In this document: positions 1 through 5,887 of the stretch, in pieces
Position numbering within the stretch: the first letter of the stretch is position 1
Layout of the letters: every line of letters begins with the position of its first letter
DNA from: an uncultured beta proteobacterium
GTDB lineage: Bacteria > Pseudomonadota > Gammaproteobacteria > Burkholderiales > Rhodocyclaceae
Length of the DNA stretch: 9,578 nt
Direction: 5' to 3'
Assembly (NCBI GenBank): GCA_903917505.1
Contig: CAIXAY010000002.1
Coordinates: forward strand, 1-9,578
Notes under the pieces: generated by a model
What the model saw: only the letters and a program-made list of their open reading frames with translations
Database searches by the model: none
Told to the model about the DNA's origin: nothing
Made by a program: the position numbers and the translations under genes

Positions 1-488
1 GTACGCGTGCGCATCGCGGTCAGCCCCATCAGCAGGTTGATGAGAAAGAAGGGAAAGACGGGAACGAGGCGTAGCGTGAAGAGATAGAAGGCACCGTCGC
101 TATCGACGCCGGCATTGATCGGCCGCAGCCGCGGGCCGAAGTGCTGCTGCACCCAGTCGCGCAGCAGGAAACGCGAAGCCAGGAAAGCGAGCGTCGCGCC
201 CAGCGTCGAGGCAAAGGAAACGAGCAGCAGGCCCCAGAGCAGGCCGAACAGGGCGCCGCCGACCAGGGTCATCAGCGCGGCGCCGGGTAAGGACAAGGCG
301 GCGACCGCGACATAGGCGAGAAAGTACAGGCATGCCGCCATCATCGGCTGCGCGGCGCGCCAACCCTCGATTACCGCCTGCTGGCGCTTGAAATAGTCGA
401 GGCCGAGGAAGCGCCCTAAGTCGAGGGCGAAAAAGGCGCCGACCAGGACAAGAAGGGCGGCAAGCAGCAGCAGGCGTCGGCGCTTCAT
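1..488 (-). CDS. TVP38/TMEM64 family (VTT domain) membrane protein, 3' end outside window
   Basis: Translating the minus strand from ATG 488 gives at least 162 residues, open to the window edge. The start reads MKRRRLLLLAALLVLVGAFF: a basic head then a membrane span. Family hallmarks follow: SLPGAALMTLVGGALFGLLW, then SFASTLGATLAFLASRFLLR, then LFTLRLVPVFPFFLINLLMG. These match the VTT (SNARE-associated/DedA-like) domain, PF09335, of inner-membrane proteins thought to act in lipid or small-solute movement; the bacterial function is not established. I chose ATG 488 because it sits just before the first span. The frame stays open upstream to at least GTG 545, which would add 19 residues, and neither start has a strong Shine-Dalgarno. 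The gene is cut by the edge. In several betaproteobacteria this N-terminal type is fused to an FAD-dependent oxidoreductase, which cannot be tested here. Confidence 0.9.
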   Translation of the reverse strand, partial: MKRRRLLLLAALLVLVGAFFALDLGRFLGLDYFKRQQAVIEGWRAAQPMMAACLYFLAYVAVAALSLPGAALMTLVGGALFGLLWGLLLVSFASTLGATLAFLASRFLLRDWVQQHFGPRLRPINAGVDSDGAFYLFTLRLVPVFPFFLINLLMGLTAMRTR

Positions 489-633
489 CAGGAGCAGGTT
501 CCGCAAACGGCGCTCATCGAGCGGCGTCTGATTGAGCTCCGGCACGCGGCAAGCGAGCGCGGTGTTTGAGTGAGCGAAAGTGGAGTGGCACGCATAATCG
601 TTCGCTTGGGCTATGGGTGGCGGTGCGCGGCCT
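489..633. other. Intergenic stretch between divergent genes, no gene seen
   Basis: Short open frames cross this region, but none has a ribosome site or a recognisable product. The part next to the TVP38 gene may hold its promoter or an N-terminal extension from GTG 545. I could not assign convincing -35/-10 boxes on the minus strand. Confidence 0.5.
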
Positions 634-662
634 TTGGTTAAACCAGGCAACTATTGTAGAAT
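634..662 (+). promoter_or_regulatory. Candidate sigma70 promoter for the small winged-helix gene
   Basis: TTGGTT (634-639) and TAGAAT (657-662) are separated by exactly 17 bases. The -10 matches consensus at 5 of 6 and the -35 at 3 of 6. Transcription would start near 669 and give a leader of about 180 bases before the gene at 851. The -35 lies inside a short palindrome, TGGTTAAACCA (635-645), which could also be an operator. No expression data; position and spacing are the only support. Confidence 0.5.
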
Positions 663-668
663 ACGCGC

Positions 669-850
669 TTCCGGCCCATTACAGCCTGAGCAAAGCCGGA
701 CTGTTCTCGGTTTCCGCCGCTTCTTCTCTCCTGCAGGCAGGCGAATCAGATTGAAATCGACTCGTTCGATTCGTCTGGCTTCGATTGCCAGCACCGTGAT
801 TCCGGCGCAGACTGAAAGCTCTTTCTTATCGTTAGCCGTGGGGATATCCG
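669..850 (+). other. Long untranslated leader with a hairpin, upstream of the small winged-helix gene
   Basis: About 180 bases between the candidate promoter and ATG 851 carry no convincing coding frame. One good hairpin is visible: CAGA 747-750 with TCTG 774-777 outside, and AATCGA 755-760 with TCGATT 766-771 inside, around a 5-base loop. It does not match any riboswitch class that I recognise. The leader ends with GGGGAT seven bases before the ATG, a usable ribosome site. Confidence 0.35.
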
Positions 851-1129
851 ATGAACGCAGCCATACTCAAGTTTTTGCGAGCCAACGGCGAGCAGCTCGA
901 CGCCGAAATCTCGCAGGCGCTCCATATCCCGATGGCGCAGCTGAAGAACCAGGTCGCGCAGCTTTCGGCTTCGGGCGACGTGATTTGCTGCAAGGTGACG
1001 CGCTTCATCGAGGGCAGGAAGATCGAAGGCACCAGTTGCCGCCTGTCATGCGATCTGCCGGCGCCGGCACGCGGACGCAAGCCCGGCGTAAAGAAAGATC
1101 CTAACGCCGATATCAAGCTGCCGGAATAA
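851..1129 (+). CDS. Small winged-helix-like DNA-binding protein, function unknown
   Basis: This encodes 92 residues. Residues 1-45 look like a compact helix-turn-helix: ILKFLRANGEQLDAEISQAL, then HIPMAQLKNQVAQLSASGDV. That is the pattern of a first helix, a helix-turn-helix pair, and a start of a wing (VICCKVTRFIEGRKIEGTSC) seen in MarR/FaeA-like and other small winged-helix regulators. It contains four cysteines: a CC pair at 46-47 and single ones around 62 and 66. These might bind metal or act in redox sensing, which is inference. The tail (about 68-92) is basic and proline-rich (PAPARGRKPGVKK), as in nonspecific DNA contacts. A GGGGAT ribosome site lies seven bases before the ATG. It is a single gene, convergent with the antiporter. 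I do not recognise a named family. Confidence 0.8.
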   Translation: MNAAILKFLRANGEQLDAEISQALHIPMAQLKNQVAQLSASGDVICCKVTRFIEGRKIEGTSCRLSCDLPAPARGRKPGVKKDPNADIKLPE

Positions 1130-1132
1130 GGA

Positions 1133-1195
1133 AGAGCGCTGCGGACGGGCTTCCCCGTCCCGCGCTCTCGATGACGGGCAGGATGTTCCTGCCCG
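1133..1195. terminator. Twin GC-rich hairpins between convergent genes, likely bidirectional terminator or REP-like element
   Basis: Hairpin one pairs AGAGCGC (1133-1139) with GCGCTCT (1162-1168), and inside it GGACGGG (1143-1149) with CCCGTCC (1154-1160) around a CTTC loop. Hairpin two pairs CGGGCAGGA (1175-1183) with TCCTGCCCG (1187-1195) around a TGT loop. Neither is followed by a T-run on either strand, so they are not classical intrinsic terminators. They fill almost the whole 75-base convergent gap. Both hairpins share the outline GACGGGC...CCCGCGCTC, which suggests a repeated palindromic unit. Confidence 0.55.
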
Positions 1196-1204
1196 CGCTC
1201 CGTC

Positions 1205-2440
1205 TCAGTCGAGCAGTAATCCCAGTTTTCGTGCGAGCCAGGCGGTGGTCGGCGCCTGGATCAGAATGGTCATCAGCACGGCGATGAAGGTGACCGAAGC
1301 GATCATTTCGGCGCCCGGTGCGTTCATGCCGACGAGCAGGCCGGCCAGCGCCGCCGGGATGACGCCGGTTTCGCGCGTCCACGACATGAAGACCAGTTCC
1401 TTCCACGACCACTTGGTACGCCGATCGGGGCCGGCGCAAATCAGCACGGTGATCGGGCGGGCGACCAGCATCAGCACGACGATGACGGCGATGCCGCCGA
1501 CCAGGTACTTGTTCATCAGCGCGAAGTCGACCTGGGCGCCGAGCAGGATGAAGATGAACAGGCGCATGATCAATGCCGTTGTCGTGACGTATTCATCCAG
1601 CCGTTTCTGCTCCCCGTCTTCCATGCTGAAGCCGAAGAAGTCCTTGTTGCCAATGATGATGCCGAAGACAAAGACGGCCATGAAACCGCTCGCCTGCATG
1701 TGATCGGCGGTCATATAGGCACCGACCACGGCCATCAGCGTGACCAGCGGCGAATATTCGAGCAGGAAATCGTATTTCTCGTGCCCGATGACGAAAGCCG
1801 CCGCATAACCGGCGACGCCGCCGATGACGATGCCGACGCCGGCTTGCTGCAGCAGGTCGCCGGTGGCTCTGGCTAGCGAGAACTCGCCGGTGCCCATGGC
1901 GACTGCCAGGACGGTGAAGGTGACGATGGCGCCCATCGCGTCGTTGAAAGCCGATTCGCTCATCACGGTCTGCGCGACCCGGTCCTTGATCGGCACCTGC
2001 TTGAAAATCGGCACCAGCGTGGCCGGGTCGGTCGAAGCCAGCGAGGCACCCAGAAGGAAGGCGACGATCAGCGGCACGCCGAGAATGTAGTGCGCCGCCA
2101 GCCCGGTGATCGCTGCGGTGATCACCACCCCGAGGGTCGAGATAATCAGGATGGTGATCCAGACTTCCTTGAGCACTTTGAGACGCAGCGAGGCGCCGCC
2201 GTCAAAAAGGATGTAGCTGGAACCGAAAATGAGAATGAATTGATTGACTGCCGAATTCGCCTTGACGTGGACCAGGCCCAGCATTTCCGGACCGACCAGC
2301 ATTCCGACGATGAGGTACACGGCGACATCGGGAATTTTAAGTTTTCTTGCAAACAGGCTCGAGAACATGCCGATCGCAAGCACCGTACCAAAAACTTGCA
2401 CGATATGTTTGGCCGCTTCGATGGCGGGTGACGGTTCCAA
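1205..2440 (-). CDS. CPA1-type Na+(K+)/H+ antiporter
   Basis: This encodes 411 residues with about 12-13 hydrophobic spans and no cytoplasmic regulatory domain; the length fits the NhaP branch of the cation/proton antiporter family. Key residues are visible: ASTDP with T137-D138-P139 in the fourth-span region; SESAFNDA with E162, N166 and D167, the E-x3-ND ion-binding motif of electroneutral CPA1 exchangers; and R356 in WTRETG, matching the conserved arginine of the unwound-helix core. It should exchange cytoplasmic Na+ (or K+) for protons across the inner membrane. The start is TTG 2440: AGGGAG (2448-2453) sits seven A residues upstream and no better in-frame ATG precedes the first span. It lies 78 bases downstream of the manganese exporter gene on the same strand and may be cotranscribed with it. 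The exact cation cannot be read from sequence. Confidence 0.93.
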   Translation of the reverse strand: MEPSPAIEAAKHIVQVFGTVLAIGMFSSLFARKLKIPDVAVYLIVGMLVGPEMLGLVHVKANSAVNQFILIFGSSYILFDGGASLRLKVLKEVWITILIISTLGVVITAAITGLAAHYILGVPLIVAFLLGASLASTDPATLVPIFKQVPIKDRVAQTVMSESAFNDAMGAIVTFTVLAVAMGTGEFSLARATGDLLQQAGVGIVIGGVAGYAAAFVIGHEKYDFLLEYSPLVTLMAVVGAYMTADHMQASGFMAVFVFGIIIGNKDFFGFSMEDGEQKRLDEYVTTTALIMRLFIFILLGAQVDFALMNKYLVGGIAVIVVLMLVARPITVLICAGPDRRTKWSWKELVFMSWTRETGVIPAALAGLLVGMNAPGAEMIASVTFIAVLMTILIQAPTTAWLARKLGLLLD

Positions 2441-2497
2441 TTTTTTTCTCCCTGGCGAATAATTATTCTGTTGGATGAGGTCAAGGCTAAGCTCGCA

Positions 2498-2503
2498 ATT
2501 ATA
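2498..2503 (-). promoter_or_regulatory. Candidate -10 box for an internal antiporter promoter
   Basis: A perfect TATAAT lies on the minus strand in the 78-base gap between the exporter stop and the antiporter start, 58 bases before TTG 2440. The expected -35 position reads GGTTCT, a poor match, and TTGGGT is found only with a 20-base spacer. It could support separate antiporter transcription, but the -35 weakness keeps this tentative. Confidence 0.3.
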
Positions 2504-2518
2504 GCGGGAATGCGGGTG

Positions 2519-3094
2519 CTAGAACCCAAGTTGTGCTCCGGCCCCGAGCAGCGTGGCGAGGCCAAGGATTGCAAAAATCGCCGCGGCGACGGCATGGACC
2601 AGACGGACCGGCATCCGGTCGGCAATCCCGCGGCCGATGAAGACGGCCGGAACGTCGGCGATCATCATGCCGAGCGTCGTTCCGGCGACGACCGGCAGGA
2701 ACGTGTGATATTGCGCGACCAGGGCGATCGTCGCGACCTGTGTCTTGTCGCCCATTTCGGCCAGGAAGAAGGAGAAGAGCGTCGTTCCGAAAACGCCGAA
2801 GCGGGCTAGCTTGGCGTCTTTCTCGTCGAACTTGTCGGGAATCAGCGTCCATAGCGCCATCGCCAGGAACGAGATGCCGAGAACCCAGCGCAGGGTGGCC
2901 GGAGATACGACCGACGTGAGCCAGGCGCCGAGCGCGCCGGCAGTGGCGTGATTGGCGATCGTGGCGACGAAAATGCCGGCGACGATCGGCCAGGGCTTGC
3001 GGAACTTGGCGGCGAGAATGAAGGCGAGCAGCTGGGTCTTGTCGCCGATTTCAGCGAGCGCGACGATACCGGTCGAAATGAGGAAGGCTTCCAA
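2519..3094 (-). CDS. mneA: TMEM165/GDT1 (UPF0016) family manganese exporter
   Basis: This encodes 191 residues, the normal length for the bacterial family, with six or seven membrane spans. It carries the duplicated family signature E-x-G-D-K-T twice: E15-I-G-D-K-T20 and E113-M-G-D-K-T118, in the first span of each inverted half. Bacterial members such as Vibrio MneA and cyanobacterial Mnx export Mn2+ across the inner or thylakoid membrane, and the yybP-ykoY riboswitch just upstream points independently to manganese. I chose TTG 3094 because AGGGAG lies seven bases upstream and the protein then begins MEAFLISTG, as homologues do. GTG 3136, 14 codons earlier, has a GGAG only two bases away and is less likely. 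The symbol follows the Vibrio protein; family membership is firm, exact orthology is not shown. Confidence 0.92.
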   Translation of the reverse strand: MEAFLISTGIVALAEIGDKTQLLAFILAAKFRKPWPIVAGIFVATIANHATAGALGAWLTSVVSPATLRWVLGISFLAMALWTLIPDKFDEKDAKLARFGVFGTTLFSFFLAEMGDKTQVATIALVAQYHTFLPVVAGTTLGMMIADVPAVFIGRGIADRMPVRLVHAVAAAIFAILGLATLLGAGAQLGF

Positions 3095-3101
3095 TGCGAT
3101 G

Positions 3102-3167
3102 CTCCCTGGCCGGATGAAGACGAATGACCATAGCACCGCTCCGGCCAGTCCGAAGGCGATATGGTCA
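3102..3167 (-). promoter_or_regulatory. Expression platform of the manganese riboswitch: two mutually exclusive hairpins and the ribosome site
   Basis: In transcript order there are four perfect arms. A1 (3167-3160, UGACCAUA) pairs with A2 (3132-3125, UAUGGUCA). B1 (3148-3140, CUGGCCGGA) pairs with B2 (3114-3106, UCCGGCCAG). The order is A1-B1-A2-B2, so the two hairpins exclude each other. The first half of A1 (UGAC, 3167-3164) is also the likely 3' strand of riboswitch helix P1, which can pair with GUCA at 3266-3263. B2 covers the first two bases of the AGGGAG ribosome site (3107-3102). There is no U-run, so control is more likely translational than by termination. Which state is on cannot be decided by eye. 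Confidence 0.6.
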
Positions 3168-3266
3168 AAGGTCTTGCCAAGTTAGGAAACCGCTGGCGCC
3201 ATGACCGATCGGTCAAGCATGTTGACGCCAGCCCCTCGCAGCGGAGGGCGACTACTCCCCAATGAC
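3164..3266 (-). ncRNA. yybP-ykoY manganese riboswitch aptamer
   Basis: Read on the minus strand, the conserved 5' segment GGGGAGUAG is present (3260-3252). A hairpin with arms GCCCUC and GAGGGGC follows. Next come the arms GCUGGCG (3232-3226) and CGCCAGC (3198-3192) enclosing the conserved GUCAACAU segment and a small GACC-GAUC-GGUC hairpin (3214-3203). The conserved 3' end GGCAAGACC lies at 3178-3170. P1 can form from GUCA (3266-3263) with UGAC (3167-3164). This is the hallmark layout of the Mn2+-sensing yybP-ykoY class, whose known targets include exporters of the MntP and GDT1 types. The gene downstream is of the GDT1 type, which strongly supports the call. Homologous riboswitches turn expression on when Mn2+ is high. 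Confidence 0.94.
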
Positions 3267-3273
3267 GGCGCGG

Positions 3274-3302
3274 ATTCTACCGCGCGGCGCCGGCAGTGTC
3301 CA
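3274..3302 (-). promoter_or_regulatory. Sigma70 promoter for the riboswitch and exporter
   Basis: On the minus strand TGGACA (3302-3297, 5 of 6) and TAGAAT (3279-3274, 5 of 6) are separated by 17 bases. The expected transcription start, near 3267, is right where riboswitch helix P1 begins, so the RNA would start with the aptamer. The promoter sits in the short gap after the binding-protein stop codon. The -10 is framed by a perfect inverted repeat, GCGCGG and CCGCGC (3268-3285). Confidence 0.75.
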
Positions 3303-3311
3303 CGTCGGTAT

Positions 3312-4208
3312 TCAATTGGCCAGCGCTGCCGCCAGCGTCCGGGCGTTGTGCCGCATCATGTCGAGATAACTCGTCGCCGGCCCGCCGGGTCCGGACAGGG
3401 AGTCGGAATATAGGACGCCGCCGATGCGCGCGCCCGACTCCTGGCGGATGCGCTCGAGCAGGCGCGGGTCGGAAATGCTTTCCATGAATACCGCGGGAAT
3501 CCGCTCGCGGCGAATCTGCTCGATGATGCGCCCGACATCGGCCGCCGACGGTTCGGCGTCGGTGTTGACGCCGACCGGCGAGATGAACGCAATGCCATAG
3601 GCGCGGCCGAAATAGGCGAAGGCGTCGTGCGCGGTAACGACCTTGCGCCGCGCCGCGGGCAGAGCCGCGAAGCTTTGCCGGATCTCGGCGTCGAGGGCGC
3701 TGATTTCGCTTTTGTACTTGTCGGCGTTGCGCCGATAATCGGCCTGGCCTGCCGGGTCGACTTCACTCAAGGCCTGCGCAATGTTGTCGGCATAGCGCAG
3801 CGCATTGGCCAGATCCTGCCAGGCATGCGGGTCAGGGTCGCGTTCGCCGTGTTGTCGTGCGAGCGTCCTGACGCCATTGCTGGCGGTCAGCACCTGGCCG
3901 CGATAACCGGAAGACTTGATCAGGCGCGCGATCCAGCCTTCGAATCCAAAGCCGTTGATGACGACCAGTCCGGCCTGGGCGATGGTCTTGGCATCGGCCG
4001 GCGTCGGTTGATAAACATGGGCGTCGGCGTCGTGGCCGACCAGGGTATGGACCTGCACGCGCGCGCCGCCGACTCGCGATGCCATATCGCCAAGCACGCT
4101 GAAGGTGGCGACGACATTGACCGGTTCCGCAGCCGCGGCAATGACGCCGAAGGTGAGCCAAGCCAAGGTCGCCAGGCCGCGCAGCAATAACTTCGGGAAG
4201 GGTCGCAT
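3312..4208 (-). CDS. Metal ABC transporter periplasmic binding protein (TroA/ZnuA family)
   Basis: This encodes 298 residues from ATG 4208; TTG 4211 is directly adjacent and would add one residue. Residues 1-27 are a signal peptide ending AAAAEP, with no lipobox cysteine, so the mature protein should be soluble in the periplasm. It is a cluster A-I binding protein. Likely metal ligands are H64 (DADAHVY), H128 (DPDPHAW), H194 (TAHDAFAYF) and D269 (LYSDSL). His at the third position, rather than the Glu of PsaA-like manganese binders, resembles TroA and ZnuA and favours zinc, though TroA also takes manganese. The usual ZnuA His-rich loop is absent. It is last in the ABC operon: the permease stop lies six bases before its ATG and there is no clear ribosome site, so coupling is likely. 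znuA is the probable but unproven identity. Confidence 0.9.
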   Translation of the reverse strand: MRPFPKLLLRGLATLAWLTFGVIAAAAEPVNVVATFSVLGDMASRVGGARVQVHTLVGHDADAHVYQPTPADAKTIAQAGLVVINGFGFEGWIARLIKSSGYRGQVLTASNGVRTLARQHGERDPDPHAWQDLANALRYADNIAQALSEVDPAGQADYRRNADKYKSEISALDAEIRQSFAALPAARRKVVTAHDAFAYFGRAYGIAFISPVGVNTDAEPSAADVGRIIEQIRRERIPAVFMESISDPRLLERIRQESGARIGGVLYSDSLSGPGGPATSYLDMMRHNARTLAAALAN

Positions 4209-4214
4209 CAAGGT

Positions 4215-5102
4215 CTAGCGCGCGAAGTGCCAGCGCGGACGCAGGCGGCTGAGCAGCGGTCCGAGCGGTCCAATGGCCATCGATGCGACATAGAACCCGC
4301 CGAGCGTCAGAACGATCGCCGGGCCGGCCGGCAGGTTGACGTAATATGACAATAGCAATCCGCTGAGCGAACCGGCAAAGGCGATGAGCACCGCGACCAG
4401 AATGATCGGGACGATGTCGCCGACCCAGAAGCGCGCCGCGGCCGCCGGCAAGATCATGATGCCGACGGCCATCAGGGTGCCGAGCGCGTGGAAGCCGCCG
4501 ATCAGGTTGATGACGACGAGGACCATGAAACCGTAGTGCGCGAGGGGGCTGCAGCGGCTGACGCGCGCAAGGTACATCGGATCGCAGCATTCGAGGACGA
4601 TCAGGCGCAGGCCGCCGGTAATGGCGATGATGGAACACGAAGCGAAGGCGCCGAGCAGGAAAAGGGCGGCGTCATCAAGAGCCAGCACGCTGCCGAACAG
4701 CACGTGCAGCAAGTCCACGTTGCTGCCGCGCATGGAAATGATCAACACGCCGGCGGACAGCGAAATCAGGTAGAAAGTCGCCAGGCTCGTATCTTCCTTG
4801 ACCACCGAATTGCGCGCCACGCCGCCGGCCAGCAGGGCGACTGCGATGCCGGCGACCAGACCGCCGAGGGTCATCGCCGACAAGGATAGTCCGGCGACCA
4901 GGTAACCGACTGCGGCGCCAGGCAGGATGGCGTGGGAAATCGCGTCGCCGGCGAGGCTCATGCGGCGCAGCATCAGGAATACGCCGATCGGCGTCGCGCC
5001 GAGCGAGAGCGCGAGACAGCCGGCGAGGGCGCGACGCATGAAGCCGAATTCGACGAAGGGCGAGATCAGCGGAAAGCTGCCAAGGGTATCGATCAGGCTC
5101 AT
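4215..5102 (-). CDS. Metal ABC transporter permease (ZnuB/TroC-like)
   Basis: This encodes 295 residues with about eight hydrophobic spans. The family signature RRMSLAGDAISHAILPG is at residues 46-62; this is the conserved cytoplasmic segment that contacts the ATPase in ABC-3 (PF00950) zinc/manganese/iron importers. The hydrophobic segments LMAVGIMILPAAAARFW and ALTLGG-type C-terminal spans also fit. The start is ATG 5102, which overlaps the ATPase stop as ATGA (5099-5102), a standard coupled junction; the longer frame upstream lies inside the ATPase gene and is not needed. It works with the ATPase and binding protein to bring a divalent metal into the cytoplasm. Sequence alone does not fix the metal. 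Confidence 0.93.
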   Translation of the reverse strand: MSLIDTLGSFPLISPFVEFGFMRRALAGCLALSLGATPIGVFLMLRRMSLAGDAISHAILPGAAVGYLVAGLSLSAMTLGGLVAGIAVALLAGGVARNSVVKEDTSLATFYLISLSAGVLIISMRGSNVDLLHVLFGSVLALDDAALFLLGAFASCSIIAITGGLRLIVLECCDPMYLARVSRCSPLAHYGFMVLVVINLIGGFHALGTLMAVGIMILPAAAARFWVGDIVPIILVAVLIAFAGSLSGLLLSYYVNLPAGPAIVLTLGGFYVASMAIGPLGPLLSRLRPRWHFAR

Positions 5103-5887
5103 CCGTGCGGGTGCTCCGCCACGGCACTCGTGTCGGCGTGGCAAATCGCCACTGCTTCCGAAACTTCGCCCTGGGCCTCGGCGAGTTCACGCGCCCGTTG
5201 CAGATTCGCTTCGCTCAGCACTTGGGCGGTCGGACCGCGCGCCACCACTTCGCGTGCCAGCAGCAGGGTTTCGGGGTATTCCTCACGGACGTGCGTGAAA
5301 TCGTGCAGGACGCTGATGACCGTGCGGCTCTCGTCATGCCATCGGCGCACCAGCCCCGCCAGGTCACGCACGGTGTTGGCGTCGATCGCGCCAAAGGGCT
5401 CATCGAGCAGGACCAGCGGCGAGTCCTGCAGGATCACCCGCGCGAAGCGCGCTCTTTGCAACTGTCCGCCCGAGACCTGGCCGATCGCCCGGTTTTCCAG
5501 GCCACTCAAGCCGACCGCGGCGATGGCTTCTTCGATGCGCTCTCTGGCCGCGTGATCGAATCCCCGGAAGGCGCCGAATTCGGCCCACAGGCCCATGGCG
5601 ACATAATCGTGGATGACGATCGGAAAACTGTTGTCGAGAGTCGATTGCTGCGGCAGGTAGGCGACGTTTTCGCGCTTGACGCCGTTGAACCGGATCCGCC
5701 CTTGCATGGGGCGCAGTTCGCCGATGATGCCCTTGAGCAGGGTTGATTTTCCCGCGCCGTTCGGTCCGACCAGCGCGAGCAGGCTGCCGGTCGCGATTTC
5801 GCCCTGCAGATGGTGTACTGCCGGATGCCGGCTGTAACCGAGCGTCAGATTGTCGAATCTGACGATAGGCAGCGCGTCCGAATTCAC
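5099..5887 (-). CDS. Metal ABC transporter ATP-binding protein (ZnuC/TroB-like)
   Basis: This encodes 262 residues from GTG 5887. All nucleotide-binding motifs are present: Walker A GPNGAGKST (41-49), Q-loop in YLPQQS (near 80), signature VSGGQ (138-142), Walker B LVLLDEP (158-164) and switch histidine in VLHDF (195). The C-terminal tail is His-containing (ICHADTSAVAEHPHG), as in some zinc importers. I chose GTG 5887 because it overlaps the stop of the small membrane ORF upstream as GTGA and directly precedes the usual first strand (ALPIVRFDNLTLGY). The alternative GTG 5914 adds nine residues, sits inside that ORF and has no ribosome site. The gene energises the permease encoded next; the pair overlap by ATGA. 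Confidence 0.92.
   Translation of the reverse strand: MNSDALPIVRFDNLTLGYSRHPAVHHLQGEIATGSLLALVGPNGAGKSTLLKGIIGELRPMQGRIRFNGVKRENVAYLPQQSTLDNSFPIVIHDYVAMGLWAEFGAFRGFDHAARERIEEAIAAVGLSGLENRAIGQVSGGQLQRARFARVILQDSPLVLLDEPFGAIDANTVRDLAGLVRRWHDESRTVISVLHDFTHVREEYPETLLLAREVVARGPTAQVLSEANLQRARELAEAQGEVSEAVAICHADTSAVAEHPHG

Noticed and set aside
613..1104. Long rightward frame overlapping the small winged-helix gene
   Set aside because: It is out of frame with 851-1129, gives an Arg/Ala-rich low-information protein, and crosses the promoter and leader.
2459..2485. Antiporter promoter from TTGACC with TATTCG at 17 bases
   Set aside because: Transcription would start at the ribosome site itself, removing or crippling it, and the -10 is poor.
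3106..3148. Hairpin B as an intrinsic terminator
   Set aside because: The stem is followed by GGAGCAUCG, not a U-run; attenuation by termination is unlikely.
3627..4190. Rightward 187-residue frame opposite the metal-binding protein
   Set aside because: It is antisense to a clear family member; high GC keeps antisense frames open.
3832..4638. Leftward 268-residue frame spanning permease and binding protein
   Set aside because: It is in an alternate frame, Arg-rich without domains, and crosses a real gene junction.
5105..5746. Rightward 213-residue frame opposite the ATPase
   Set aside because: It is antisense to an ATPase with all motifs intact and has no recognisable product.
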